From Ruminococcus sp. (lineage in GTDB: Bacteria; Bacillota; Clostridia; Lachnospirales; Lachnospiraceae): a stretch of 64,000 nucleotides of DNA. The notes below the pieces were generated by a model. That model saw nothing but the letters and a program-made list of their open reading frames with translations. It did no database searches and was not told the DNA's origin. Location: positions 1 through 64,000 of the forward strand of contig JACERV010000025.1 of the NCBI GenBank assembly GCA_013911065.1. Direction: 5' to 3'. Below are positions 1 through 9,987 of the stretch, in pieces; within the stretch, counting starts at the first letter, position 1, and each line of letters begins with the position of its first letter. Both the position numbers and the translations under genes were made by a program.

Positions 1-24
1 ATCTTTCTAATAAAATTTTGTATT

Positions 25-50
25 CATCTGAAATACGGTGTATTCAGATG
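25..50 (-). terminator. Possible terminator downstream of the nif operon
   Basis: An 8-bp inverted repeat (CATCTGAA / TTCAGATG) with a 10-base loop lies about 80 bases past the nifN-B stop. On the minus strand it is followed by an A/T-rich tract rather than a clean U-run, so termination is plausible but weak. No gene is seen between it and nifN-B. Confidence 0.35.
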
Positions 51-128
51 GCTTATTAAAGTTACTCTTTTTTTATATCAAAAAATTTGTATAAAACCTC
101 TTGACTATTTATAGTTTGTCACCTCCTT

Positions 129-2783
129 CTACATTTCGCCTGCGGCGTTACAAATTGCTGATTCTATTTTATCAAATGCGGTAATTGCCTGGATTCCTTT
201 TTCCTTTAAACGTGTCTTGGGAGCTTCTCCAATTCTCATTGCTATCACTCCGTCGCAATCGTGAAGTACCGATATAATTTGTGTGATTTTATTTTCTGTA
301 TCTCCGCACTCTTCAACTCCGGTACAATACTTTTCCACATTTCGATTTTCTATAAAACGTAAATCTCCATTTTCATACTGATAGATATAGAATTTTTCTA
401 CATGACCAAAATGCATATCCACATAAACACCACTTTTAGATGCAATGGCAAATTTTAGTGTCTTGTCTTGCTCTTTCTTTTCCTCTTCCGTGCTTCCTTT
501 TTTTGAAAGTTTTTCAAGATCAACAGAAAGATCATTATCAAGGGTTCCGACAGCATCTGCCCTGCACTGCTTACAGTGAAACATTTGGCGCATAATTCCA
601 TTGCAGTTGTTTCTCAGATTCTGAATCTCTTTATTACTCACCATAGGCAGATTTTCGAAAACACTTCCCTCTACCGGTATGAGCTGCATAATATTTGTAA
701 TGTAGCATCCTATATCTTTACATGTCTGCACAACCTGAGGAATATGCCCCTCATTGATTCCTTTTAGTGTGACAATATTCACTTTGCATATAATTCCATG
801 TGCAAGCAGAATTCTAAGTCCCGAAAGCTGATTGGATACCATAATTGCACCGGCAGCTTCTCCTTCGTATCTTTTGCCCAGATAATCTATATATTTGTAA
901 ATCTCAGCACTAATTGAGGGATCCACAGCGCTCATTGTCACCGTAACATGGGAAACTCCAAGTTTTACAAGTTCTTCCGCATAAAGCGGAAGCATCAGAC
1001 CGTTGGTAGAAAGACAGAATGTAACATCCGGGTCATATTCCCGTATCAGTTCCAGAGTCTTTTTCACCTCCGGGTAGTTTCCTGCCAGAGAGTCTCCGGG
1101 TCCCGCAATCCCTGCTACAGTAAGATTTGGCATTTTTGCTTTCACAGCCTTATATCGCTCCAATGCTTCTGCCGGAGTCAGTATTGTACTAGTCACTCCG
1201 GGCCTGCTTTCATTCGGGCAGTCAAACTTACGTACACAATAATTACATTGTACATTGCAGGCAGGTGCCACCGGAAGATGAATTCTGGCAAATTTATGCC
1301 CCGCACAGTTATAACAGGGATGTTCCATTGTTTTTTTCAGCATATCTGCCGGAATATCTGTTGGAACATCCTCCTTTTTTGTTTCTTCTGAGTCAATGGA
1401 AGTACCTTTGTAATAGGCATCATAGAGCGTCTCCCTGAAGGACGTTTCCGTAGCAGACAGCAGTGCATTTGTAATCTCATCTAAAAAGGATAATGATCCT
1501 TCATACCCCAGCATCCGTAAACGCTGCCCTCCTATACGGTCATGTATAGGAAATGCCCGCCGTACAAGCGGAATATGCAGTTGTTCCTCTATCCGTCTGC
1601 CATCCGAATTGCCAATCATGATATTTGCCTTATATCTAACAGCATATTCTTCTATTTTTTTAAAGTCAGTATCGTCTGAAATGACATATTGATCCACAAA
1701 GTATTTTTTTCCCATATCTGCAATCTCGGCTTCTACATACTGTTTTAGATTCGGACAGACACTCCCTGTAGACACAGCCACCGGCATAACTCCATTTTCT
1801 GCACAAAGTCTTACTGCTGCAATAATAAATTCGGGGTCTCCATATATGACAGCACGGCCAGCCGAATTATACTTGTGAGAATCAATCATTCCATCCAGAT
1901 ATCTGCTCCTGGCTGCTTTTATTTCCTCCGGCATCTTTTTTCCCGACAGTTCACAAAGAAGTGCATAAAAATTGTCTGTGGCCTTTACCCCCACAGGAGA
2001 CGGTATCTTCCTGTATGGAACCTGATACTTTTCAAATAGCGTCCGGGCCGGTGAAACATTACTGTCCATATCGGAAAGCTCTATGGTAAACCTTGCCCCT
2101 GCCATTTTCCTGAGTTCCGTAATATCCGTCCCCCCTTTAGGCAGTCTAGAATATTCCTCTCCGTGTCCGCCATCAAGATTATCCGATATATCCGAAAAAA
2201 ATATCGCGTCTATTTCAAACATACGGAATATAGATTTAAGGTAACGGATATCTGCCGGACTGCTCGGGGAAAGAATCACATTAACCTTCTCATTTTTTTC
2301 GGTGTCCATTTCCAGTTTACCCGCAACTGCATTTAATGCAGCCATGTACCCTTCATACTGGGTTCCGCCATAGCCGGGAGAACTTACCGGAATAATTGTA
2401 ATATCCCGATACTGTGGATTTTCTTCATAAAAACGTTCTTTGATTCCTTCCACATCCTCTCCGATTGTTTCAGCAAGACAGGTAGTCATAATTCCGATTA
2501 CTTTCGGATGATATAATGTAATTAAATTTTTTAAACCCTGCTTTAGATTCTTTTCCCCTCCGTACACAGTTCCCTGTTCCGTAAGAGAAGAAGAGGCAAT
2601 ATCAACCGGTTCGTTATAGTGAGTGGCCATATGCCTCCTGATGTAGGTAGCACAGCCCTGAGAACCATGCAATATTGTAATGCAGTCCCGAATTCCATAG
2701 AGCGCAGTTGCCGCACCCATGGGCATACACATCTTACAGGGATTGGTATTCAGATTTACAAGTGACGTGATTTTTGTTTTCAT
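129..2783 (-). CDS. nifN-B: NifN-NifB-NifX-like fusion protein (FeMo-cofactor biosynthesis)
   Basis: This 884-aa protein joins three parts. Residues 1 to about 440 are NifN (scaffold half of NifEN), with the NPCKMC, GSQGC and TTCLAETIGED motifs. Residues about 490-750 are the NifB radical-SAM enzyme, with the CxxxCxxC cluster motif at C509, C513 and C516. Residues about 778-884 are a NifX/NafY-like cofactor-binding domain. NifB makes the NifB-cofactor core, which NifEN matures to FeMo-co, so the fusion may channel the intermediate. A NifN-B fusion is established for C. pasteurianum. The start has the site AAAGGGGAA upstream, and the gene overlaps the end of nifE by 50 bases. It is the last gene of the operon here. 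Confidence 0.95.
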   Translation of the reverse strand: MKTKITSLVNLNTNPCKMCMPMGAATALYGIRDCITILHGSQGCATYIRRHMATHYNEPVDIASSSLTEQGTVYGGEKNLKQGLKNLITLYHPKVIGIMTTCLAETIGEDVEGIKERFYEENPQYRDITIIPVSSPGYGGTQYEGYMAALNAVAGKLEMDTEKNEKVNVILSPSSPADIRYLKSIFRMFEIDAIFFSDISDNLDGGHGEEYSRLPKGGTDITELRKMAGARFTIELSDMDSNVSPARTLFEKYQVPYRKIPSPVGVKATDNFYALLCELSGKKMPEEIKAARSRYLDGMIDSHKYNSAGRAVIYGDPEFIIAAVRLCAENGVMPVAVSTGSVCPNLKQYVEAEIADMGKKYFVDQYVISDDTDFKKIEEYAVRYKANIMIGNSDGRRIEEQLHIPLVRRAFPIHDRIGGQRLRMLGYEGSLSFLDEITNALLSATETSFRETLYDAYYKGTSIDSEETKKEDVPTDIPADMLKKTMEHPCYNCAGHKFARIHLPVAPACNVQCNYCVRKFDCPNESRPGVTSTILTPAEALERYKAVKAKMPNLTVAGIAGPGDSLAGNYPEVKKTLELIREYDPDVTFCLSTNGLMLPLYAEELVKLGVSHVTVTMSAVDPSISAEIYKYIDYLGKRYEGEAAGAIMVSNQLSGLRILLAHGIICKVNIVTLKGINEGHIPQVVQTCKDIGCYITNIMQLIPVEGSVFENLPMVSNKEIQNLRNNCNGIMRQMFHCKQCRADAVGTLDNDLSVDLEKLSKKGSTEEEKKEQDKTLKFAIASKSGVYVDMHFGHVEKFYIYQYENGDLRFIENRNVEKYCTGVEECGDTENKITQIISVLHDCDGVIAMRIGEAPKTRLKEKGIQAITAFDKIESAICNAAGEM

Positions 2784-4140
2784 ACGCGTTCCCCTTTACA
2801 TATTCCCATACAGGGTTATTAATGCTTTCATTGATTTCCTTCGTAAAATTATATACCCCTTCAAAACCAGCTAAAGCATGTTTTCTTTCATGATTATGAT
2901 CACAAAAAGCGATGCCGAGTTTATAAGCTAAAGGTCTTTCCTTAACACCTCCGGTAAGAATGTCAGCTCCCTTTTCTTTCATAAATGCCTCAAGTTCCGC
3001 GGGATTCGCATCATCCAGTATAACCGTATCTTCATCTACCAGACTTTCTATTATCTCATAGTCTTCTTTTTTCCCTGTCTGTGTACCTACCAGCACCGTC
3101 TTTATACCCATAACGGCAAACTGACGGATCAAAGAAATGGCTTTAAAGCCGCCGCCCACATAGATTGCCGCTTTTTTACCCTGAAGATTTTTCCGGTACT
3201 TTTCAATAAATCCTTCCAGCTTCTTCGTCTCCGCCTTACAAAACTTCAGAGCTTTTTCCCTGGCCTCCTCATTTCCCACTGCTTCTGCAATACGAAGCAG
3301 TGAGTTTGTCGTATCTTCAACTCCAAAAAAATTCACCTTTATGTAGGGAATTCCAAATTCCTCCTCCATTCGGTTGGCAAGGTAAGTGCTTGAGCCTGCA
3401 CACTGAACTATATTCAACTTTGCAGCAGGTGACTGTATCATTTCATCATAATTCGCATCACCGGTAAACGAGGCCACTACCGAAACTCCTATTTTTTTTA
3501 AATAATTTTTTATAATCCACATTTCTCCGGCAAGATTGTAGTCTCCAAGAATATTGACTCCCTCTATCTTTTTTTGTGATTTATGTGGCTGGAGCAGCTG
3601 CATGATTGCCTCACATGCCATACGGTACCCTGTTGATTTGTTTCCGGAAAATCCGGGTGATTTTACTGGAATAACTGGAATTTTGTATTTTTCGGACATG
3701 AGCCTGCATACAGAATCTACATCATCACCGATGACACCTACGATACAAGTAGAATATACAAAAATTAACCTCAGCTTTTGTGCTTCTGCAAGTTCTTCTA
3801 TTGCTTTTGTAAGCTTTTCAGCTCCTCCAAAGATAATGTCTTTTTCCCTGAGATCTGTGCAAAAGCTGTTGCGGTAAATATCTTCTCCGCTGGTTAAGCT
3901 CCCCCGTATATCCCATGTGTAGCTTGAGCATCCAATTGGTCCGTGAATAATATGGTAGGCATCTGTAATTGGATTTAATACCACCCTCGCTCCACAATAA
4001 ACGCAGGCCCGCTGGCTGACCGCACCCGACACAGAATCCGTATCACAACTCATACCATCTCCGCTGCAGCATCCGCCCTGCTTTGTAACAATGGATTTTT
4101 CCCTTTCATCAAGAACATGAACCCTCTCCATTTGTGCCAT
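2734..4140 (-). CDS. nifE: Nitrogenase MoFe cofactor scaffold protein NifE
   Basis: NifE pairs with NifN as the scaffold on which FeMo-co is matured. The protein (468 aa from this start) has the N-terminal Cys-rich segment, the CVYCGARVVLNPI motif, HGPIGCSSY, the STCIVGVIGDD cysteine and a conserved C-terminal GFEGVYNF. An in-frame ATG at 4161 lies upstream, but AAAGGAAG sits 8 bases before the ATG at 4140 and nothing comparable precedes 4161, so 4140 is preferred. The 3' end overlaps nifN-B, suggesting coupled translation. A hairpin separates it from nifK. Confidence 0.95.
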   Translation of the reverse strand: MAQMERVHVLDEREKSIVTKQGGCCSGDGMSCDTDSVSGAVSQRACVYCGARVVLNPITDAYHIIHGPIGCSSYTWDIRGSLTSGEDIYRNSFCTDLREKDIIFGGAEKLTKAIEELAEAQKLRLIFVYSTCIVGVIGDDVDSVCRLMSEKYKIPVIPVKSPGFSGNKSTGYRMACEAIMQLLQPHKSQKKIEGVNILGDYNLAGEMWIIKNYLKKIGVSVVASFTGDANYDEMIQSPAAKLNIVQCAGSSTYLANRMEEEFGIPYIKVNFFGVEDTTNSLLRIAEAVGNEEAREKALKFCKAETKKLEGFIEKYRKNLQGKKAAIYVGGGFKAISLIRQFAVMGIKTVLVGTQTGKKEDYEIIESLVDEDTVILDDANPAELEAFMKEKGADILTGGVKERPLAYKLGIAFCDHNHERKHALAGFEGVYNFTKEINESINNPVWEYVKGNAYENKNHVTCKSEYQSL

Positions 4141-4169
4141 CGATAACACTTCCTTTCTCATTTACAGAA

Positions 4170-4196
4170 AGAGGGTAAGTTTGCACCTTACCCTCT
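4170..4196 (-). promoter_or_regulatory. Intercistronic hairpin between nifK and nifE
   Basis: A perfect 10-bp stem (AGAGGGTAAG / CTTACCCTCT) with a 7-base loop fills most of the gap between nifK and nifE. It is followed on the minus strand only by TTCTG, so it is not a full intrinsic terminator. A partial terminator, RNA processing site or mRNA-stabilising stem that lowers NifEN relative to NifHDK is the likely role (inference). Confidence 0.55.
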
Positions 4197-4210
4197 TCAG
4201 CAAATACATA

Positions 4211-5584
4211 TTACATTACAACATCGAAGTCCTCATCACTTGAATCTGCATCCTGCCTATCCATAAGCACATTCGTAATCTTTTCTACATAACGGATTCC
4301 TCCGGCATATCCGACTGTTGCCTGAATGGTATCGCCATATCGGTCGAGTACCGGAAATCCCATCCTTACTATTGGAATATCTTCTGCTTTTGCAATCTGT
4401 TTCCCATAGGAACTTCCAATCAGAATATCTACACTTTCATTCTTAATCAGCTGGTGCAGATAAAAAAGATCGGTATCTGCCTTAATCACGGACTTCTCAG
4501 TATCCATTCCATGCTCTTCAAACAAGGCTTTTATCTGCCTTACAAAATCTTCTTTTGGCGTACCGGTAATGACATATTTGGGGGTTATTCCCATTTCAAT
4601 ACAAAGTGAAGTAAAGCCGTATACGACATCAGGATCTCCATAAATTGCTGCTGTTTTATTATAAGTATAAGCATGTGAATCCAGCATTAAATCTACAAGT
4701 CTTCCTCTCTCATATTCAAGAGACTGTGGAATCTCCTGCTTTGATATGTCACGCAGCGCCATCACATATTTATCTGTAAGCGATACACCAATTGGCGAAG
4801 GCAGAAGTGTAAATGGTACTTTATGCTGTTTTTCCATATATTGTGCTGATTCCACGCTTGTAAGCTGACCAAGTGCAATTAACTTTTTCACTGCACCCAG
4901 CTCCTGAATATCTTTTGCAGATGTACCTGCTCCTTTGGGAAAATATTTATATTTTCCTGTCATCGGTGTTTCGAGTATTCCTTCGTGATCCGGAAAATAT
5001 GTGTAATCCACACCCATAAGCTCAGCTATACGTTTTAATTCCCTGTCATCACCAGGATTTACCCAGCCGGGAAAAATAGCTATTTTACCACTTTTTTTAT
5101 CGGTATTCTTTGTCATATACTTCATAAAACCAATCATCATATTTGAAAATCCCTGAATATGTGAGCCTTCATATGACGGTGTGCTTGCATAAAGTACAGT
5201 CTTTCCATCCGGTATTTCCATATCAGAAATATAACTTCCCACATCATCTCCGATTGTCTCTGACAGACAAGTTGTATGAATAGCAATAATATCCGGGTCA
5301 TAGAGATCAAATATATTTTTAGCCGACGTATTCAGATTACTTCTTCCTCCGAATACGGACGAGCCTTCCGTAAAAGAACTGGAAGATGCCATGGCCGGTT
5401 CCTTAAAATGACGAGATAATACGGTTCTGTGATAGGAGCAGCATCCCTGTGAGCCATGGCTGTGAGGCATGCAGCTTTCTACACCAAGCGCACAAAACAT
5501 TGCACCTACCGGTTCGCATGTCTTACATGGATTGATGGTTATGTGCCGTTTCTCTATAATTTCCTTGGGTGTCATATCCAGCAT
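4211..5584 (-). CDS. nifK: Nitrogenase molybdenum-iron protein beta chain NifK
   Basis: The beta subunit of dinitrogenase is 457 aa. It lacks the roughly 50-residue N-terminal extension of proteobacterial NifK, as in C. pasteurianum. Expected P-cluster cysteines are C23 (in NPCKTCEPVGA), C48 (GSQGCC) and C106 (TTCLSETIGDD). Its start codon overlaps the nifD stop (TAATG) with AGGAGGTG at good spacing, so the two subunits are translationally coupled. It forms the alpha2-beta2 MoFe protein with NifD in the cytoplasm. Confidence 0.97.
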   Translation of the reverse strand: MLDMTPKEIIEKRHITINPCKTCEPVGAMFCALGVESCMPHSHGSQGCCSYHRTVLSRHFKEPAMASSSSFTEGSSVFGGRSNLNTSAKNIFDLYDPDIIAIHTTCLSETIGDDVGSYISDMEIPDGKTVLYASTPSYEGSHIQGFSNMMIGFMKYMTKNTDKKSGKIAIFPGWVNPGDDRELKRIAELMGVDYTYFPDHEGILETPMTGKYKYFPKGAGTSAKDIQELGAVKKLIALGQLTSVESAQYMEKQHKVPFTLLPSPIGVSLTDKYVMALRDISKQEIPQSLEYERGRLVDLMLDSHAYTYNKTAAIYGDPDVVYGFTSLCIEMGITPKYVITGTPKEDFVRQIKALFEEHGMDTEKSVIKADTDLFYLHQLIKNESVDILIGSSYGKQIAKAEDIPIVRMGFPVLDRYGDTIQATVGYAGGIRYVEKITNVLMDRQDADSSDEDFDVVM

Positions 5585-7176
5585 TATTTTTCACCTCCTA
5601 CTGTCCCTTCAAGAATTGGTGTTGATTTCCAGGGCGGGGTAATTAATGCCCATGCATTTGTATAAATACTCATTGCCACATCACGCCCAAATATCACGGC
5701 ACCGTTAAAACCTGCATAAGGTCCCGAGTAATCATAGGAATGCATCTGTCTGGAAACAACTCCTGATTTTTGAATTGCATATTTATCTTTGATACCAGAA
5801 AAGAAGATATCCGGTTTCATGGTTTTAATCAATTCATCTGTTTCAAACACATTATAATCATCTACGACTATGTATCCCTTTTTCATATCCGGGAACATAC
5901 CGTCATAGGTATCAAGCTCCACGCCCTTTTCTTTCAGTTGTTCAATCTGTTCTGCGCTATAGCGTTCACGGTATAATTCTTCATCCGGGGATACCGTGAT
6001 TTCCTCAATATTCTTACTGTCTGCATCCGGTTTAATCGAAGGTATAATATCACGTCCTTCATAATCATCCCGATGGGCAAACTCATATCCTGCTATAATT
6101 GTCTCTACACCAAAATCACGAAGCAGAGCCTGGTAATGATGGGAACGGGAGCCACCTACGAAAATACCTGCGGTCTTTCCCTTCAGCATGGATTTATAAT
6201 GCTCAACGTCATCTGATATAGCTTCCAATTCCTCTGCTATTACTTCTTCTGTTCTTTTCGTGAGTTCCGGATCATTAAAGTACTCAGCCATCATCCTGAG
6301 CGATTTGCATGTAGCACCAATCCCGATAAAGTTTACCTTCAGCCAGTCAATACCATATTTTGTTTTCATCATCTGTGCAACGTAATTGATAGAACGATGA
6401 CACATGACCAGATTTAAATCCGCAAGATGTGCATTTTTAATCGTCTCATAGCTGCCGTCTCCGGTGAATACAGATACCACCTCATAACCGATTTTTTTGA
6501 GTATACGCTCCTGCTCCCACCCGTCCCCGCCAATATTGTACTCACCCAAAATATTGACTGAATATTTTCCCTTTGGTTTTATATCACCTGAACCGATAAT
6601 CTGTCTCATTAGACCGTTGTTTGCAATGTGATGCCCTGCGGACTGTGATACCCCTTTGTATCCTTCGCATGAAAATCCAACTGCTGTAATCCCGTATTTT
6701 TTTTCCACACGTCTTGCTACAGCCTGCACATCATCTCCAATCAATCCAATTGGACAAGTAGAACAGATAAAAATACATTTTGGATTAAACATCTCCATGA
6801 TTTCATCAATTCCCTGCTCTAATTTCTTCTCTCCGCCAAATACGATATCTGTCGGCCTCATATCCGTGCAAAATGAATATGGTATAAAATTTTGTTCCCC
6901 TTTATAAGAAGGTTTTGCCTTATTTCTTCGTGTTCCCCAGCTATAAAAAGCACAGCCGATTGGTCCATGGGTAATTGTAACCGCATCTTTTATGGGACCT
7001 ACCACAACACCCTTGCATCCTGCATAGCAGCACCCCCTTGCCGTCAGAATACCTGGAATTGCACGTGTATTTGCCGCAATTGTATCTGAGTCCCCTTCAA
7101 GCTGTGTGATATGGGTTCTTCTATTTTTAAATACTCTGGAGGAGTATTTTTCCAAAAGATTATCTCTTTCTTTCAT
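5584..7176 (-). CDS. nifD: Nitrogenase molybdenum-iron protein alpha chain NifD
   Basis: The catalytic subunit carries FeMo-co. Cofactor ligands are present: C259 in MCHRSINY and H479 in QMHSYDYSGPY, equivalent to Azotobacter C275 and H442. The substrate-site Q178 and H182 occur in SQSAGHH. P-cluster cysteines are C49, C75 and C141. At 530 aa it is about 40-50 residues longer than Azotobacter NifD because of an insertion near residues 375-435, a hallmark of clostridial (group III) Mo-nitrogenases. The intact ligand set argues against a cofactor-less relative. The site GGGAGGTG precedes the ATG, 14 bases after nifI2. Confidence 0.97.
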   Translation of the reverse strand: MKERDNLLEKYSSRVFKNRRTHITQLEGDSDTIAANTRAIPGILTARGCCYAGCKGVVVGPIKDAVTITHGPIGCAFYSWGTRRNKAKPSYKGEQNFIPYSFCTDMRPTDIVFGGEKKLEQGIDEIMEMFNPKCIFICSTCPIGLIGDDVQAVARRVEKKYGITAVGFSCEGYKGVSQSAGHHIANNGLMRQIIGSGDIKPKGKYSVNILGEYNIGGDGWEQERILKKIGYEVVSVFTGDGSYETIKNAHLADLNLVMCHRSINYVAQMMKTKYGIDWLKVNFIGIGATCKSLRMMAEYFNDPELTKRTEEVIAEELEAISDDVEHYKSMLKGKTAGIFVGGSRSHHYQALLRDFGVETIIAGYEFAHRDDYEGRDIIPSIKPDADSKNIEEITVSPDEELYRERYSAEQIEQLKEKGVELDTYDGMFPDMKKGYIVVDDYNVFETDELIKTMKPDIFFSGIKDKYAIQKSGVVSRQMHSYDYSGPYAGFNGAVIFGRDVAMSIYTNAWALITPPWKSTPILEGTVGGEK

Positions 7177-7190
7177 TCTGCTGCACCTCC

Positions 7191-7574
7191 CTAATATGCG
7201 TCCATTGTAGCTGCACCGTCTCTTACACGGTATGATTCAGTAATAGGAAGCACAAAAACTTTTCCATCTCCCTGATGTCCCGTCTGATTTGTTTCAATAA
7301 TAATATCTACCGCATCCTTCACTTTATCATCATCCACAATCACAATAAACACCCGCTTTGGTACCAGCCTGATTGCCTCTGTAAGACTTTCTCCAGTGGC
7401 ATCCAATGGCAGTTCACCAGTGGAAATTACCAGATTCAGAAGTTCCGGATCAATACTTTTTTTACCTCTTCCCAGACATTTGCGGCAGCTAAAGGCAGGA
7501 AAACCGCCCTCTGCCAAGGCTGCTTTTGTCACATTTACTTTATTCGGACGGATAAAAGCCATAATTTCTTTCAT
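7191..7574 (-). CDS. nifI2: PII-family nitrogen regulator NifI2
   Basis: A PII-like protein (127 aa) of the NifI2 type. It has the PII core from MKEIMAFIRPNKV to the B-loop TGHQGDGKVFVLPI, with an enlarged T-loop region around residues 35-65. In archaea and clostridia, NifI1 and NifI2 form a complex that switches off dinitrogenase after ammonium addition and responds to 2-oxoglutarate. Its position between nifH and nifD is the conserved one. The start has GGCGG upstream. Confidence 0.93.
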   Translation of the reverse strand: MKEIMAFIRPNKVNVTKAALAEGGFPAFSCRKCLGRGKKSIDPELLNLVISTGELPLDATGESLTEAIRLVPKRVFIVIVDDDKVKDAVDIIIETNQTGHQGDGKVFVLPITESYRVRDGAATMDAY

Positions 7575-7594
7575 ATTAAATTACCGCCTTTCTA

Positions 7595-7918
7595 TTATAA
7601 TCCTGGTTTTCCGGTACTCACCGTATATGCTTCTTCCACAGGAGATATAAACACACGTCCGTCTCCAAAGTTTCCCTCACCTGTTCTTGCGGTACGAAGA
7701 ATAATTTTTACCAGTGTATCCTTATCTTCATCGCTGCAGAAGATAAGCAGCATTTCCTTCGGTATTTCATCATAGTAAAAATCATCTACACGAATACCTC
7801 TTTGCTTACCCCGTCCAAATACATCCATTTTCGTAATAGCCGGAAACCCTGCTTCTGCCAGTTCTGTCATGACTGTTCCTACTTTTTCCGGTCTTAAAAT
7901 TGCTCTTACCATCAACAT
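7595..7918 (-). CDS. nifI1: PII-family nitrogen regulator NifI1
   Basis: A 107-aa PII-like protein with the PII start MLMVRAILRPEKV and the B-loop TGEGNFGDGRVFI. The T-loop lacks the uridylylatable tyrosine context of GlnB, as usual for NifI1. It should pair with the NifI2 encoded 20 bases downstream to inhibit nitrogenase post-translationally. GGAGG lies 9 bases before the ATG at 7918. The gap to nifH is 18 bases, so it is in the same operon. Confidence 0.93.
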   Translation of the reverse strand: MLMVRAILRPEKVGTVMTELAEAGFPAITKMDVFGRGKQRGIRVDDFYYDEIPKEMLLIFCSDEDKDTLVKIILRTARTGEGNFGDGRVFISPVEEAYTVSTGKPGL

Positions 7919-7936
7919 AATGAAAAGCCTCCTCTC

Positions 7937-8822
<886 letters not shown>

Positions 8823-8926
8823 ACTCCATTGTGAATGAATTCCCTGTTACTACTAACATTAACACAAAGACATCTTAAATGTTAAATTAATAATACGTGA
8901 TATTGCTCAACAACACAATACAGGTA

Positions 8927-8956
8927 ATTATACAAAAACATCAGCTATCATGCCTA
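8927..8956 (-). promoter_or_regulatory. Candidate sigma-A promoter of the nif operon
   Basis: On the minus strand a TATAAT box (8927-8932) lies 18 bases from a 4/6 match to the -35 box (TAGGCA, 8951-8956). It would give a leader of about 165 bases that includes the hairpin at 8785-8822. I found no sigma-54 GG-N10-GC element. The -35 match is weak. Confidence 0.35.
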
Positions 8957-9095
8957 TTTTTTGTGAATTTTATAGCATCCCAACTCCATTAACAATACAC
9001 CTCTCACAGTTCACAGACATTTATAGGGATTATTTTACACATTTTGCGGTACCTAAAGATAAGCCTGCCCCTTTACTGCCCTTTTTTGTAATTTA

Positions 9096-9139
9096 AATAA
9101 AAAAATACTGGAACCCCAGTATATAAGGGATGTCCAGTA
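9096..9139 (-). terminator. Displaced original terminator of tRNA-Glu
   Basis: The stem TACTGGA / TCCAGTA followed on the minus strand by an A/T tract with seven Ts is an intrinsic terminator. It stands directly after the left copy of the tRNA-Glu 3' end and resembles the terminator at 48919-48962. It was presumably the host terminator of the tRNA before prophage insertion and now separates the phage from the nif leader. Confidence 0.7.
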
Positions 9140-9147
9140 CGAAGTTG

Positions 9148-9160
9148 AATGACTCCAAGG
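9148..9160. other. Left attachment core (att)
   Basis: The 13 bases AATGACTCCAAGG are identical to 48972-48984, where they form the 3' end of tRNA-Glu. Homology continues imperfectly to the left through the terminator. This marks the left prophage boundary. Confidence 0.8.
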
Positions 9161-9259
9161 AACATTAATGTAATGTCCATATCGTGTTAATTGGTATTTA
9201 ATAGGTAGAAATCAATTACATTTATACCATTTTAAATCCAACGTATACCAAATCGTATC

Positions 9260-9285
9260 TATAGTTTGCCCCCTTTTTGCCCCCT
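9260..9285. repeat. Left copy of a 26-bp terminal direct repeat
   Basis: Twenty-six bases (core TTTGCCCCCTTTTTGCCCCC) are identical to 48878-48903 in the same orientation. This copy lies 100 bases inside the left att core. Each copy contains two GCCCCC units. They are candidate arm-type integrase sites of the phage attachment region. Confidence 0.7.
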
Positions 9286-9301
9286 CATATGATACAATAT
9301 C

Positions 9302-9327
9302 GCCCCGGAACAGTTACGCTCCGGGGC
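9302..9327 (-). terminator. GC-rich hairpin after the SRAP operon
   Basis: An 8-bp stem (GCCCCGGA / TCCGGGGC) with a 10-base loop lies 70 bases beyond the stop of the last gene of the SOS operon. There is no U-run on the minus strand, so termination is only suggested by its position. Confidence 0.4.
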
Positions 9328-9396
9328 CTTTTGGGGTGCGAAGAGGGCAAGCCTGATGCCGTTCTCCGCATGAATATTATATCATACGAGAGTCAG

Positions 9397-9987
9397 CTAT
9401 TGCAAGTCAAGCGTCTGTTGAACGCTTCCTTCTGCAATAAGCAATTCCCCGGGCCGCTTATGCAAAAGAAATTCCACACTGTTATCATCGTGTAGCCAGT
9501 TATCTATTTCGGATGGCTCAATAATCAGGGGCATCCTGTCGTGGATATTTTGCATAGATTCATTGGCATCAGTTGTCAGTATAACAAATCTCTCATCTAA
9601 ACCATATGTGTTCCAAATTCCGGCCAGTAGCATTGCTTGCTTGTTAGGTCGCTCAAATGCTATCTTATTTTTATCCTTGTCCCATTCATAAAATCCACGC
9701 GCTGGAATGATGCAACGTCGCTGCTTTGCGCTGCTGGAAAAAGTACGTTTTTCCAGAGCTGTTTCTGACCTGGCATTAAAGATGACACCTTTCCGTTGAT
9801 ATTGAGGAAATCCCCAACTCATATTGGATAATATACTTTGTCCGTCATCAGATTGAACTACCATAGCATTATTGGTCGGATATATCTCCCCATACTTTGG
9901 AGCTGCCTTTAAACGTTTATCCAAGTTCCTGATTATCCTTTCGATTTCCTTGGCGGTTTCATCGTCTACATAATATCTGCCACACAC
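9397..9987 (-). CDS. SRAP-domain protein (HMCES/YedK family)
   Basis: A 196-aa SOS-response-associated peptidase-family protein. Members crosslink to abasic sites in single-stranded DNA through the amino-terminal cysteine. The GTG at 9987 gives Met-Cys-Gly-Arg with the catalytic Cys2, and GGGAG precedes it. The longer GTG start at 9996 would bury this cysteine. Other active-site residues are visible: the Asn pair in YPTNN, Glu in GFYEWD and His in HDRMP. It is the third gene of an operon with a Y-family polymerase under a LexA-like box, so the phage carries a DNA-damage tolerance set. Confidence 0.93.
   Translation of the reverse strand: MCGRYYVDDETAKEIERIIRNLDKRLKAAPKYGEIYPTNNAMVVQSDDGQSILSNMSWGFPQYQRKGVIFNARSETALEKRTFSSSAKQRRCIIPARGFYEWDKDKNKIAFERPNKQAMLLAGIWNTYGLDERFVILTTDANESMQNIHDRMPLIIEPSEIDNWLHDDNSVEFLLHKRPGELLIAEGSVQQTLDLQ

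Noticed and set aside
576-767. Plus-strand frame inside nifN-B
   Set aside because: It is a shadow of nifN-B in another phase, without ribosome binding site or homology.
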